Assembly: GCA_043720715.1 (NCBI GenBank) | Contig: JAYSSF010000103.1 | Span: 1 to 30,848, forward strand | DNA: 30,848 nt | Reading direction: 5' to 3' | Origin: JAYSSF01 sp043720715 | Lineage (GTDB): Bacteria; Patescibacteriota; Gracilibacteria; Absconditabacterales; Absconditicoccaceae | Shown: piece by piece, positions 20,391 to 29,660 of the stretch | Layout: each line of letters opens with the position of its first letter | Numbering within the stretch: position 1 is the first letter of the stretch | Notes under the pieces: generated by a model | The model's database searches: none | Told to the model about the DNA's origin: nothing | What the model saw: only the letters and a program-made list of their open reading frames with translations | Position numbers and translations under genes: made by a program

Positions 20391-20480
20391 GGAGGGGTGG
20401 ATGAGTGGTCGAAGTCAGCTCACTGCTAACGAGTCGTCCGAGCGATCGGACCGCGGGTTCGAATCCCGCCTCCTCCGCCA
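20391..20480 (+). tRNA. tRNA-Ser (GCT)
   Basis: Acceptor GGAGGGG pairs with CTCCTCC, the T arm is GCGGG-TTCGAAT-CCCGC, and the anticodon loop has GCT (reads AGC/AGU). A long variable arm (CGTCCGAGCGATCGGACC region) is as expected for serine. Discriminator G is followed by an encoded CCA (20478-20480). Confidence 0.93.
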
Positions 20481-20495
20481 TACTTTTGTTTGTAT

Positions 20496-20569
20496 GGTAC
20501 TGTAGCTCAGCTGGTTAGAGCGTAGCACTCATAACGCTAAGGTCGGTGGTTCAAGCCCACCTAGTACCA
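20496..20569 (+). tRNA. tRNA-Met (CAT), elongator type
   Basis: Acceptor GGTACTG pairs with TAGTACC, D arm GCTC/GAGC, anticodon loop CTCATAA, T arm GGTGG-TTCAAGC-CCACC. A fully paired first acceptor pair argues against an initiator. The last pair of the anticodon stem is an A-C mismatch. No CCA beyond the discriminator is encoded, unlike the preceding tRNA. A lysidine-type tRNA-Ile (CAT) cannot be excluded. Confidence 0.85.
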
Positions 20570-20628
20570 AATTAACTTTTCCTCAAAGCAAATCAGTCAT
20601 AGTGGCTCATAAGACTATCTAATCTTAT

Positions 20629-20657
20629 TTGACACCGCATTATTATTGTTATATTGT
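20629..20657 (+). promoter_or_regulatory. promoter of the rpmG-rpsP operon
   Basis: TTGACA (20629-20634), 17 nt, then TATTGT (20652-20657). The leader to the ATG at 20734 would be about 70 nt; it contains a weak hairpin (ACCCGAGAGGGT) and no Shine-Dalgarno sequence. Confidence 0.55.
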
Positions 20658-20733
20658 TGGCACTTTATAGCAACAGCATATACCCGAGAGGGTGTAGCTT
20701 TACAAATTTTACTACCTTATAAACCACATTATT

Positions 20734-20910
20734 ATGGCTAAGAAAAAGAAGGGAGCAAGAATGCTTGTTGCACTTGTATGTACTGAATCAGGTACAACCA
20801 ACTACGTAACAGAGTATAATAAGATGAACACTCCTAAGCTCGAGCTCAGCAAGTATTGTCCAAAGCTCAGAAAGCACACTGTTCACAAGATGAAGATTAA
20901 GTTGAAGTAG
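20734..20910 (+). CDS. rpmG: 50S ribosomal protein L33
   Basis: 58 aa. MAKKKKGARMLVALVCTES, then a C-terminal block LELSKYCPKLRKHTVHKMK typical of L33. The zinc-binding CxxC pairs of the classical form are reduced to single cysteines (CTES, CPKL), so this is a C-minus type. Both glycines use GGN codons and there is no internal TGA. First gene of a pair with rpsP, 39 nt apart. Confidence 0.92.
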   Translation: MAKKKKGARMLVALVCTESGTTNYVTEYNKMNTPKLELSKYCPKLRKHTVHKMKIKLK

Positions 20911-20949
20911 TCTGACTACGCCCATTTTTACTATTATTTTTACTAGCAT

Positions 20950-21237
20950 ATGCTTACTATTAGATTATCAAGAATTGGTAGAAAAAATCTTCCATTCTTC
21001 AGAATTGTGCTCACTGAGCACAGACTATCAGCAAAGAAAGGATACAAAGAAGTACTCGGATGGCATAATCCTACCAAGCATGAGTCTCAACTCAATGTTC
21101 CTAGAGTGCTAGAACTTGTCAGTAACGGAGCTCAGATGTCAGAAAGAGCAGCTAAGATTGCTTTCAAACAATCAAATGATGAAACGTTTAAGAAGTTTAT
21201 TATCGTAAGAGATCGTACGAGAACTGCAAAAGACTAA
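20950..21237 (+). CDS. rpsP: 30S ribosomal protein S16
   Basis: 95 aa, standard length. The N-terminus MLTIRLSRIGRKNLPFFRIV and the following RLSAKKGYKEVLGWHNP are diagnostic of S16, a platform protein that binds 16S rRNA early in assembly. All four glycines are GGT or GGA, no TGA. Directly after rpmG under the same promoter. Confidence 0.95.
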   Translation: MLTIRLSRIGRKNLPFFRIVLTEHRLSAKKGYKEVLGWHNPTKHESQLNVPRVLELVSNGAQMSERAAKIAFKQSNDETFKKFIIVRDRTRTAKD

Positions 21238-21239
21238 TT

Positions 21240-21264
21240 ACCCCTTCTACCCTCAAGGGGCACC
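21240..21264 (+). repeat. palindrome after rpsP
   Basis: CCCCTT and AAGGGG pair around CTACCCTC, two bases after the stop. No T-tract follows. It resembles a short family-A unit and may serve as an RNA-stabilising 3' end rather than a true terminator. Confidence 0.4.
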
Positions 21265-21327
21265 GAGGTCAGGGATTCACTGTTGTTCATAATTTATAGT
21301 TGATAGTTTTTTACTCTTATTATCCTG

Positions 21328-21750
21328 ATGGAAAATCTTGCGGCCGACTCTACACAATATAATATCCCATTTGCGGTGCTGACAATTTTGGCGCTGGCGG
21401 TATTGATTGTGTTTGGAGCTTCGATTGTCGTGTTCTTCATCACGATATGGAAGTATATCACTTCTGGTGGTAAAGACGACAAAATCAAGGAAGCAGCGAA
21501 TTCAGTCAGACATCTGATTACTGGTATTGTGCTGACAATTGTATTCTTGTTCGTAATGCCACTCGTGTTTCAGAAACTTGAAATCAGATGATATAAATAC
21601 TATAGCGCTAAGAATATCTTTGCGAGGGCTGGCGAGATCCTGCAAGCAGTACTCAATGTGGATAACTTCAGCATGAGCGACTCATCAACATCACAGATCT
21701 TCCAGTCTGATACACAGGTTCCTACTTACTCACCAGATACAAGTCTGTAA
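21328..21750 (+). CDS. two-helix membrane protein, pilin/TrbC-like in layout
   Basis: 140 aa. Two membrane segments (about 15-42 and 62-82) enclose a short charged loop with KYITSGGKDDKIKEA. This arrangement is like VirB2/TrbC-type conjugative pilin subunits and similar small CPR proteins; the longer polar C-terminus rich in Ser/Thr/Gln is not part of that pattern. One TGA codon (EIRGYKY). No other secretion gene is next to it, so the assignment rests on topology alone. Confidence 0.5.
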
Positions 21751-21807
21751 GTCTTGAAAACATCATCATAAATCATAGAATGAGCTATTAGTAGTTCATT
21801 TTTTTGT

Positions 21808-23124
21808 ATGAGAAAAAAATCTAATCTGACTTATATCGCGTTTGTTCATGATTGGCTGTACCATATGTGAGGAGCAGAGGCGGTGTTTTTGTGATTAATT
21901 CAGAAACAAATCCCCCCTTTATCCCCCCTTTATCAAGGGGGACGTACGCCGCATAAAATATTTACGCTTTTTAGTGATAAGACATTTTTGAATGTAGGAG
22001 GAGAGCAGTTGGAGATTGTGACTGCCTTGCCAAGGTGGATATTTGCAGTATTTCAGTATTTTGAGAAACATCGTGTACTAGTATTGTCAAAATTATTTGA
22101 TTATCGTAATTTGATGTTTTTTTATCCATTGTTGGTGTGGATATTACGTCGTAAGATCAAGCAGTTTGGTCCTGATGAGATGGTGGTATCGAGCTTTGCA
22201 GCGGTCAAAAATATTTTGCCGCCACAAGTAGCGGTCAAAAATATTTTGCCGCCACAAGTAGCGGTTAAGAATGTGATCGGGAAAGCGAGTGATCGGGAAA
22301 GCGTGTGATCGGGAAAAATCCATGCCTCGAACACTCGTATACTCGTACACCCGAAAACAATGCTCTATCTTCACTCTCCAATGCAGTATATCTGGGATTA
22401 TTATGAGGATAATGTTCGTAAATTGAGCTTTCCAATAAAGCAGTTTTATCAGTTGATTACGCCTATACTACGTCGCTGGGATAAAATACCAAGACACTAT
22501 GATCGCGTGATCTGCAATAGTCACTATACTGCAGCAGGTGCTCAGAGATTATACGGACGAGATCATTGTGAGGTACAATATCCAATCATTGATTCACAGT
22601 ATTTGTCTGGATCCTTGCAGGATGAGAAACTACCTAGGCCCTTACAGGGTGACGACTACTATGTATTTATCGGGCGTTTGGTAAGATTTGCCAAAGAGTT
22701 GGATCTGATTATACGTGTCTTTAATTATACGGGCGATAAACTTATCATTATAGGATCGGGACCTGACGAGCAATATCTTCGTAGTATTGCATGACCGACG
22801 ATTGAATTTAGAGGACAGATCAATGATGTAGATGAGAAGATTAGAGTAGTCTGACAAGCTCGTGGGTTGATCAATCTGACTCGTGAGAGTTTTGGTATGG
22901 TGACGGCCGAGGCGCTATGTCTATGAGTGCCAGTGTTTGGTTATGCCGAGTGAGGAAGCGTAGAGCTCGTCGATGAGCAATCAGGACTCTTGATCTCTGA
23001 CAAAAAACTCGACCATGTGATCGAGCAGTGGGAACTATTTACACAGAAAAAATGGGATAGGGAGAAGATACAGGAAAGAATAAGGCAGATCCTTCGCTTT
23101 GCTCAGAATGACGGTAGAAAATAG
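21808..23124 (+). CDS. GT4-family glycosyltransferase with repeat insertions
   Basis: 438 aa. The GT-B fold shows VHDWLYHMGGAEAVF at the N-terminus, LYLHSPMQYIWDYYEDN in the middle, VFIGRLVRFAKELDLII, IIGSGPDEQYLR and LTRESFGMVTAEALCLG-VPVFGYAEGGSVELV in the sugar-nucleotide half (E-x7-E motif). It probably builds a surface glycan in the cytoplasm; the sugar is unknown. Three foreign segments are in frame: a family-A palindrome (residues 34-47), two 10-residue repeats AVKNILPPQV plus a 16-bp triplicate (132-170), and a C-terminus ILRFAQNDGRK made from a dispersed repeat (ATCCTTCGCTTTGCTCAGAATGAC). Homologues have VxSSFAAxKN joined almost directly to the LYLHSP strand. Confidence 0.88.
21908..21948. 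repeat. family-A palindrome inserted in frame in the GT4 gene
   Basis: AAATCCCCCCTTTATCCCCCC-TTTATCAA-GGGGG, with the same TTTATCAA core as at 16790. It encodes IPPLSPLYQGGRT between the first helix (LIQKQ) and PHKIFTLFSDK. Confidence 0.8.
22201..22317 (+). repeat. 30-bp and 16-bp tandem repeats in the GT4 gene
   Basis: Two identical 30-bp units (22201-22230, 22231-22260) and the start of a third; then GTGATCGGGAAAGCGA, GTGATCGGGAAAGCGT and a partial third copy (22273-22317). The 30-mer keeps the frame; the 16-mer series cycles frames but returns to the original one without TAA or TAG. Confidence 0.9.
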
Positions 23125-23205
23125 ATTTCATCCTCTCGGACGACACGAAGTTAGTTCTTTAGAATATTTGCTGTTGCTCAAAATGGGTAGAAAAATGTAA
23201 TATAT
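23125..23205. other. convergent gap with no feature
   Basis: Lies between the converging GT4 and phosphohexomutase stops. AT-rich; no clear terminator hairpin. Confidence 0.4.
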
Positions 23206-24672
23206 TTACGCTGTCTCAATCCTCTCCACAATCTCCTTAATTTCTCCGATAATTTGTTGATATTGCATCCTCGCGGATATTCTCCCTCATTGGGATTCGT
23301 TGTTACTTCACTGTTGTTCTGCTTTGGTACTGGTTTCAAGCTGGATACGGATGATGGGTTCGGTATTGGATTTACGAGCAGTCATACACATGGTGTCAGA
23401 GTAGATATTAACTCCGTCGATCTGTAGTGGATTGAGCTGTGCAAAGTGCTCCATGAGAGCTGACAAGATCTCGTCTTTGCGTTCGACGTGGAGGTTGAGC
23501 ATGGGCTCGCGATAGATATTGGTGGTGAGTTTGGCGACTTGTGAGTCCAGTGACCCGTGCTCTTGGATGGCTTTGAGGAGGTAGGAGATAGCGACCAGGA
23601 CGTTCTCTGTGTCACCACAGTCGTGGAACATAATATGTCATGAGATTTCACCTCCCAGGATGGCTCCGATTTGTTTCATCTTCTCATTGATAAAGAAGCG
23701 ACCCATCTTGCATACGACTGGCGTGTTGCCTGATGCAGTGATCGCACGGCGGATACTGTTACCACACATGGCATCAAAGACCATGGACTCTCCACTGACT
23801 CACAGCTGCTGTGCAATGATAGACAAGACAAGATCTCCGGGGATAATCTGTCATGAACTTGTCACCACACCGATACGGTCAGCATCTCCATCAAACAAAA
23901 TACCCAGATCTGCCTGATCTCACAGGACTGCAGTGATGAGTTGTTGATAGTTGATCGACTCCATGGTATCGCTACTGTGTGTCGTGAAGAGTCCGTCTGC
24001 TCCGGCATTCATCTCGATGAGCGTATGATCATGATCACGAGCCCATTGTGTGAGGAATTGCTGTTCAAATCAGGTAGCTGCTCCATTGCTATAGTCGACT
24101 ACTATTTTGAGTCCAGGTTTGAGATCTGTAAAGTATGACGTGAGCTTGCTTGCTACATTGGTAAATTGCTCTGTAGTGATGACTTGATGATTGGTGTTGA
24201 TCGAGTAATCGGGGTTATCTCATAGTTTCTGTAATCCTTGATCAAACATCTCTACAAGATTAGCGGTTGGGATAAATGCTAAGTCAGACTTAACGATCTT
24301 GAATCCTACATATCATGCTGGGTTGTGAGAAGCTCAGACTACAATTGTAAGATCATATTCTGGAGTTAAAAAATATGCTATTGAGGCACTACATGTGCCA
24401 TAAGGTAGTGATTGGTTGGTTGGTGATGGTGACTTGGGTTGTAGTCATGCAATATACGATTGGCAGTGATGTTGATTGAGTCATGAGATGAGATGCTCGA
24501 TAATGACATCGTTTTGCACTCTTGTGTCACAAGCGATCAGGATTTTCCTCCCTTCATACTGCGATCCCAGGCTAATACCCAGAATATATGCGAATGTTTC
24601 ATTGATCTCAGATTCTCGGAGTCAGCGGATGTCATATGCTTTGAAGGCCTTGGTGTAGTTGGTAGGGAGCAT
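23206..24672 (-). CDS. phosphomannomutase/phosphoglucomutase
   Basis: 488 aa. Interconverts hexose 6- and 1-phosphates, feeding sugar-nucleotide synthesis. All four alpha-D-phosphohexomutase signatures are present: active serine loop VVGASHNPAGY, metal loop DGDADR, sugar-specificity loop GGEISGH and phosphate-binding loop RKSNTEP. GEISGH fits the PMM/PGM (AlgC-like) subgroup. The N-terminus FKAYDIRG confirms the start at 24672. The last 35 residues or so are Gly/Ser-rich then helical. With the neighbouring GT4 and pyruvyl transferase it points to surface polysaccharide synthesis. Confidence 0.93.
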
Positions 24673-24682
24673 AAGGTTAAAT

Positions 24683-24723
24683 ATAATAATACAAAAACAC
24701 TCACGACAATAATCAATCGTGAG
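24683..24723 (-). terminator. intrinsic terminator after the orphan acidic gene
   Basis: CTCACGA (24723-24717 read on the minus strand) pairs with TCGTGAG (24706-24700), followed by TGTTTTTGT. It ends the 24756-26300 gene and sits just before the phosphohexomutase start, whose own promoter may overlap it (TTGTCG, then TTATAT). Confidence 0.6.
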
Positions 24724-24755
24724 TAGAAAACAAATGGTTTTAGGAAAGTTATTTT

Positions 24756-26300
24756 TTAGTCTGTGTCATTATCTAGATTGATTCATAGCATCTTGAGACA
24801 GTCATAATCTGGAGATAGATTATCCATAAAATTAATAAAATCTTGTATATAATCATCAAAACTTCTATCATTATCAAGAATACAAAATGTTGGCTTTATG
24901 ATTATTGGATCAATCTTCTTGCTAGTTTTGATTCGATTTCATTCATCATCAAATTCATTGATATATGTATCTGCTTGTATCGTGATACTGGGTAGTTCAT
25001 GCTCATTATTTATTCCAAGATAGATATTTAGTCTAAAATATTTTGGTAATATTTGGGTTATGTTGTTAATAATTTTGACTCTTGATTGATATTCTGAATC
25101 TTCAATATCGTTTCAGATTATTCCTGCGGCCATTTCTATGTCGGCTCTAGTAATGTCATCATCACTGAAATTTGACTTGTAAGTAAATTCTTCCTCTTCA
25201 TCAGGTTCATTTTCGTTATACTCGGGATCATTTTCGTTATACTCGGGATCATTTTCGTTATCTCATTCTTGTTTGTGTTCATTATCTATTGTGAGCTGCT
25301 CCTCAATGTACTCTAGTATTGACACAGATTGTTTATCTTTATTGATAAAATACGACTTTATATTATGAATTTGTCATGTCTTATGTTTGATGTCAGTAAT
25401 ATATCATAAATCAGGATTCTGCCAACTACTTCCAATAAATGATATTAGCGCGTTATAGCGTTCTTCAAAATCAATTTGATTACAGATAGGTATGGCAAAT
25501 GGCTGCGTTTTATCAATATTTAACTCTATAAGCTGATCTTTTTTATGAAGGTATTTTATGATCTTATTATAGATTTCATTGTTTTCTAGTGATGTATCTT
25601 TTTGTGATCATATATTTTCTAGTGATGTATCTTTTTGTGATCATTTATTTTCTTCTTTTTCTTTCTGGTAAATAAAATCCAAACATATTTCAGGATGCTC
25701 GATGAGGTATGCTATGATTATCTCATTTCTTAGCTGAATTTGATTTGAATTATCTTGTAGCCACAATATGTCGTTAATGGTGAGTGAGTTATTGATATTT
25801 AGCTTACTATCAAATCCAATCTTATTTCCTATTAACTCTAATTCTTCTTTAAATCAAATATTGTACTTTTGAATATAAGATTCATATCTTTTATAGATCT
25901 CTTGTGGATCAATGGCTTTAGCAATATCAGATTTGGTCTGTTTGATAAAGTCGATCTCTGACTCACGGATAATGTTTTGATATTGTTCAAATCGACTAGT
26001 ATTTTGAGATTTAACGATCGTATCGCCATACACTTGTAAAAATGACTCAAAGATTGTATTATATATCATAAATTCATTTTTCATTCCATAGTCGGAGGGC
26101 ATTTCGAGAATTTTTTCTTGTTTCGCAGGATCTTTTGATGAGATACCGTCAATAAAGGTAAAAAATGCATCTAAAAATCCTTGCTTATATGTGTTTTTGA
26201 TTTCAGGATGATTGATGAATTTTTGATATTTAGTAATATCTGACTTGAGGATACTGCTGAGTGGTGGGAGTTGGTTTGATGAGTGATTGGTTTTTTCCAT
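24756..26300 (-). CDS. acidic protein of unknown function
   Basis: 514 aa, cytoplasmic (no signal or membrane segment), AT-rich. The N-terminal half is mostly helical (NTYKQGFLDAFFTFIDGI, RFEQYQNIIRESEIDFIKQ). Two internal repeats are visible: an 11-residue unit NIGSQKDTSLE repeated twice (33-bp unit, around 25585-25650), and NDPEYNE repeated twice plus a partial third copy in a strongly acidic stretch (21-bp unit, 25205-25265). The C-terminal domain (about 350-514) mixes strands and helices. I recognise no family. It is divergent from the beta-CASP nuclease gene. Confidence 0.75.
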
Positions 26301-26382
26301 TGATTACTCTAATAAGACATAAATAATTATGTATATTTTTTCACAATCAAAAACCAAGTGATTTTTTATATATATTTTATGG

Positions 26383-26410
26383 TTGACATTTGAGTTGTGA
26401 TTCTTATATA
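26383..26410 (+). promoter_or_regulatory. promoter of the beta-CASP nuclease gene
   Basis: TTGACA (26383-26388), 16 nt, then TATATA (26405-26410). Leader of about 20 nt to the ATG at 26439, without a Shine-Dalgarno sequence. It lies in the 138-bp gap shared with the divergent acidic-protein gene. Confidence 0.55.
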
Positions 26411-26438
26411 AAATCCATTATTTGCTTTATATATACTC

Positions 26439-28112
26439 ATGAACCACCCAATTATATCACCAAAGAAAAGTAGTATTGTGACTTGTGGAGCAGTTGAAGA
26501 AATTACATGATCTAAATTAATTATACAAATACCTCTTAGTAGTGGTGAATTATTTAATCTTCAGGTTGACTCATGAAAATTCCAGTGATCGATACAATAT
26601 AAGAATAGTATTGTTAGTAATGATACAGTAAACGCTATTATAGTAACTCATGTACATGTAGACCATGTAGGTAATTTAGTAAAAGAAGTAGCGCAAAATC
26701 GCTTTGAATGATCTATTGTTATGTCGCAATTTTCTAAGAATGTTGTTTCTGAAGTATTATATGATTGATATAAGATTGACCAAATGAATAGCCAGTCCGA
26801 AGTAATTAATTATACTTATGTCATTAAAAAATATCAAGAAGCATATCGTCTTATAAAACAATATGGACTTTATTCGGAAGATGAGCAAATTAAAAAAATA
26901 GCTAAAGGAATGTGAGCGGAGCATGGTAAAAAATATAATTTTAATCATCAATCCTTTGTTTTTAATGAATGAGCTTATATTAAATCTGAATATGATATGG
27001 AATCATGGTTGCAAAGATCAACCGCAACCCTATCAAAATATCAATATATGTCGCCTCATGAATTAAATCAGAAACTTCAAGAATCTTGCGAATCTATAGG
27101 TTATACAGAGTGAGATATTTTAAAAACATTACAATCTTGTGTTTGAATTGATTTTTTTGAACCATATGTGATATTAAATGAATGAGCTGATAAAATTACC
27201 GTTACTTTAATTGATGCGTGACATTCTTTAGGTTCAGCGCAATGTTTAGTACAACATTATATCTCAAATAAATTGCATAAAAGCTATTTTTGTAGTTGAG
27301 ATATTGGTAGAATTTATGATCCGTTTATTCTAAAAAAACCAACACTATTGCATGAATATACTAAGGACATAAAGCTTAATTTCTTAGCTATGGAGGCAAC
27401 ATATGGCGACAAAATGCACCAGAATCAAATTGTGGAGCAGGTTCAACAATTAGTTACAACAATCAATAATGCGCCATGAGATATTATTATTCCATTATTT
27501 TCATATCAAAGATGACAGGATGCACAATATTTGATTCATTCTTCCATTGATTCATGAGATATCCAATCTTTTGGTCATGGTGATGTTATGGTTGATTGAT
27601 GATTAATGCTTAAATTTAATCGTCATTTTATGATGCACAATGATCAAAATGCCATTAATCCATTATATGATCATCCTTATCAAAAGCTTCAGCATTACGA
27701 TAAACTTATTTTACAGCAAGGTAATTCAAAAATATACATGCCTTCGTGAGGTATGTTTCAGTGAGGGGCTTCTCAAAATTACAAAGAACGTCTTTTTGAC
27801 CCTACTGCTACTATTATTTTGATGTGATTTCAGGCTCCAGGAACTCCAGGTTATGATATCCTCAAAAATAGAGATCAGTACCCAGCAAGCATTCATTATA
27901 TTTCCTTTAGTGGACATGCTGACCAAAAAGATTTGATCTATTATTATTCAAACTTGGTTGATTATTGATTTGTGTGACCGAAAACCAAAACACTATTACG
28001 ACATGGAGATACTAATGCGAAAAATACTTTAGCAAGTCTACTTGATAACAAATATTGATTTAATCATAAATTCTGGATACCCACAAAAGACTTTGAGTCA
28101 AAACGTATTTAG
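26439..28112 (+). CDS. metallo-beta-lactamase/beta-CASP ribonuclease-like protein
   Basis: 557 aa. MBL motifs: THVHVDHVGNL (His71, His73, Asp75, His76), DAGHSLGSAQ (motif 3 His) and SGDIGR (motif 4 Asp). Beta-CASP motifs: MEATYGD (A), FSGHADQKD (B) and LLRHGDTNAKNTL (C). This is the CPSF73/RNase J superfamily of zinc-dependent RNA-processing nucleases. Between motifs 2 and 3 there is an extra helical stretch of about 150 residues. No KH domain is seen, and the RNase J C-terminal domain is absent. Gly is very often TGA here (for example PSGGMFQGGAS). The substrate is probably RNA; exact role unknown. Confidence 0.88.
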
Positions 28113-28149
28113 TCTTGGATTTAATTAATAAAGAAGTATTATCTCAGTC

Positions 28150-29646
28150 ATGAAATGACTGCTCAAATGTTATTATGGGTATCGCAATCGAGGTGATGAG
28201 CTGTTGTTTTTTGGCGTTGTGAAATATATATTTGAGCATTATAGCGATCTGACCCACCTGGATGTGGAGGTAGGCGATGTGAGTTGGATGGACCAGTGGT
28301 GTGAGATGAATCCATGATTGTGGGAGGGATATAAGAGTAAGGTCAGGTTTCTTCCATCTCGCAGATTCTCGATGTGGGTGGCAGATTATGATATGATATT
28401 TGCTGGATGAGGTGAGGTACTGGCTGTGAAGTGAAGAAATCCTCGGCATGCAGGATTCAACTATCTTGCACTGTTTTGGCGCTGGATATGGACGAAGAGG
28501 GTAGTGTGGTTGTGAGGGATTGAAACTCCAGTGACTTGGTGGTCCAAGCTACTGTATCGTATGATGTTGCCATATGCTCGTGAGATTGTGTGTAGGGAAC
28601 AGGGAAGCTATGAGATTGCGATGAGATATACGGATAGAGTAGTGTTGTATCATGATTGGGCGATAGATGTTTTAGATCAGAATAAGAATAAAGGACAAGG
28701 ACAAGGTGATGAAAAAATACCTTCATTTGAAGAGAAAGCGACCCTTTTCCATAAAGTATTTTCGTGAGAACCATGGAATGATAGTTTTACTTTAGATGAA
28801 GCAAAATCCCTTGTAATTGAAATTTCAAGTCAGAAGTGATTTTATGAATGATATTTTTATCAGTGATCTCAGATGGTTGGGTGATATTTTGCCATTAAGT
28901 GCTTAAAGTGAGTTCCTTTTGAGTTTGGTGATAAGATTATATCTCAAGAGTTTCTACAAAAGATACAGACAATCTACAATGATGTACTTATTGATAATGT
29001 ATGGAATTTGCGAAATTGTTTTGTAGATCCACAACATCAAAATCAGTGAATTGGTACCAAACTTCTTTGTGATTTTGAGACAGAGGCGGTTAAACAATGA
29101 TGAACACATGTTATTCTGTCAACACTAAAGACTTGATTTCAAAGACAGCGATATCAGGAAAGTGGTTATCACGTCTTTCGAGAGACTGAAAATTTTGGAC
29201 ATGAGCTAGTCTTTATGATTAAAAAGCTAGATAATAATATTATTGATAAATCTGTTTTACGCAGGACGGCCCGTGTTGTCGTCCCTGCACAACCATATAT
29301 TCTCATAAACTTCATTCCCAAACACACAAACCAGGAAATTATCACTCAGTTCCATGAGTGGATGCAAGATTATCCAGATTATCAGATCATTAATTTCCCA
29401 GCGGAGGAGTGAGATGTACTTCCTGAGGAGATTATCACACAATACTGAGATCGTATTCAAACTTGGAAGCGATGGGAATATGGCATCGATGAGACACTGC
29501 AACTCTATCAGCAAGCAAAAGCATGATTTGGTCAGCGCTTGCATTTTATCATACCTTGTGTATATTATCGTATTCCAATTTACCGTCTTGTGTATAGTGA
29601 GAAGGTAAATAAAATCCTCCAGTTCTTTGAACAAGCGGAGCTTTAG
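28150..29646 (+). CDS. polysaccharide pyruvyl transferase with an embedded GNAT acetyltransferase domain
   Basis: 498 aa. N-terminal half of a CsaB-type pyruvyl transferase: KCYYGYRNRGDELLFFG, DYDMIFAGGGEVLAV. The C-terminal half resumes at QPYILINFIPKH and ends with AGFGQRLHFIIPCVYYRIP-IYRLVYSEKV, the typical closing motifs. Between them (about 175-365) lies a GNAT domain with the acetyl-CoA loop NQGIGTKLL (Gly300 is TGA) and RQRYQESGYHVFRE. The usual family length is 300-400 aa. The protein may both pyruvylate and acetylate a cell-surface glycan (inference). A family-B repeat (29260-29290) lies at the exit of the GNAT insert and encodes LRRTARVVVPA. Gap to the nuclease gene 37 nt, to the CAP gene 14 nt. 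Confidence 0.82.
29260..29290. repeat. family-B palindrome inserted in frame in the pyruvyl transferase gene
   Basis: GCAGGACGGCCCGTGTTG and TCGTCCCTGC form the inverted arms of the GTAGGGACG...CGTCCCTAC family seen at 19000-19480 and 30412-30570 (30490-30520 shares the GACGG-CCGTC core). It is read through in frame. Confidence 0.65.
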
Positions 29647-29660
29647 TAGTAATTGTATCT

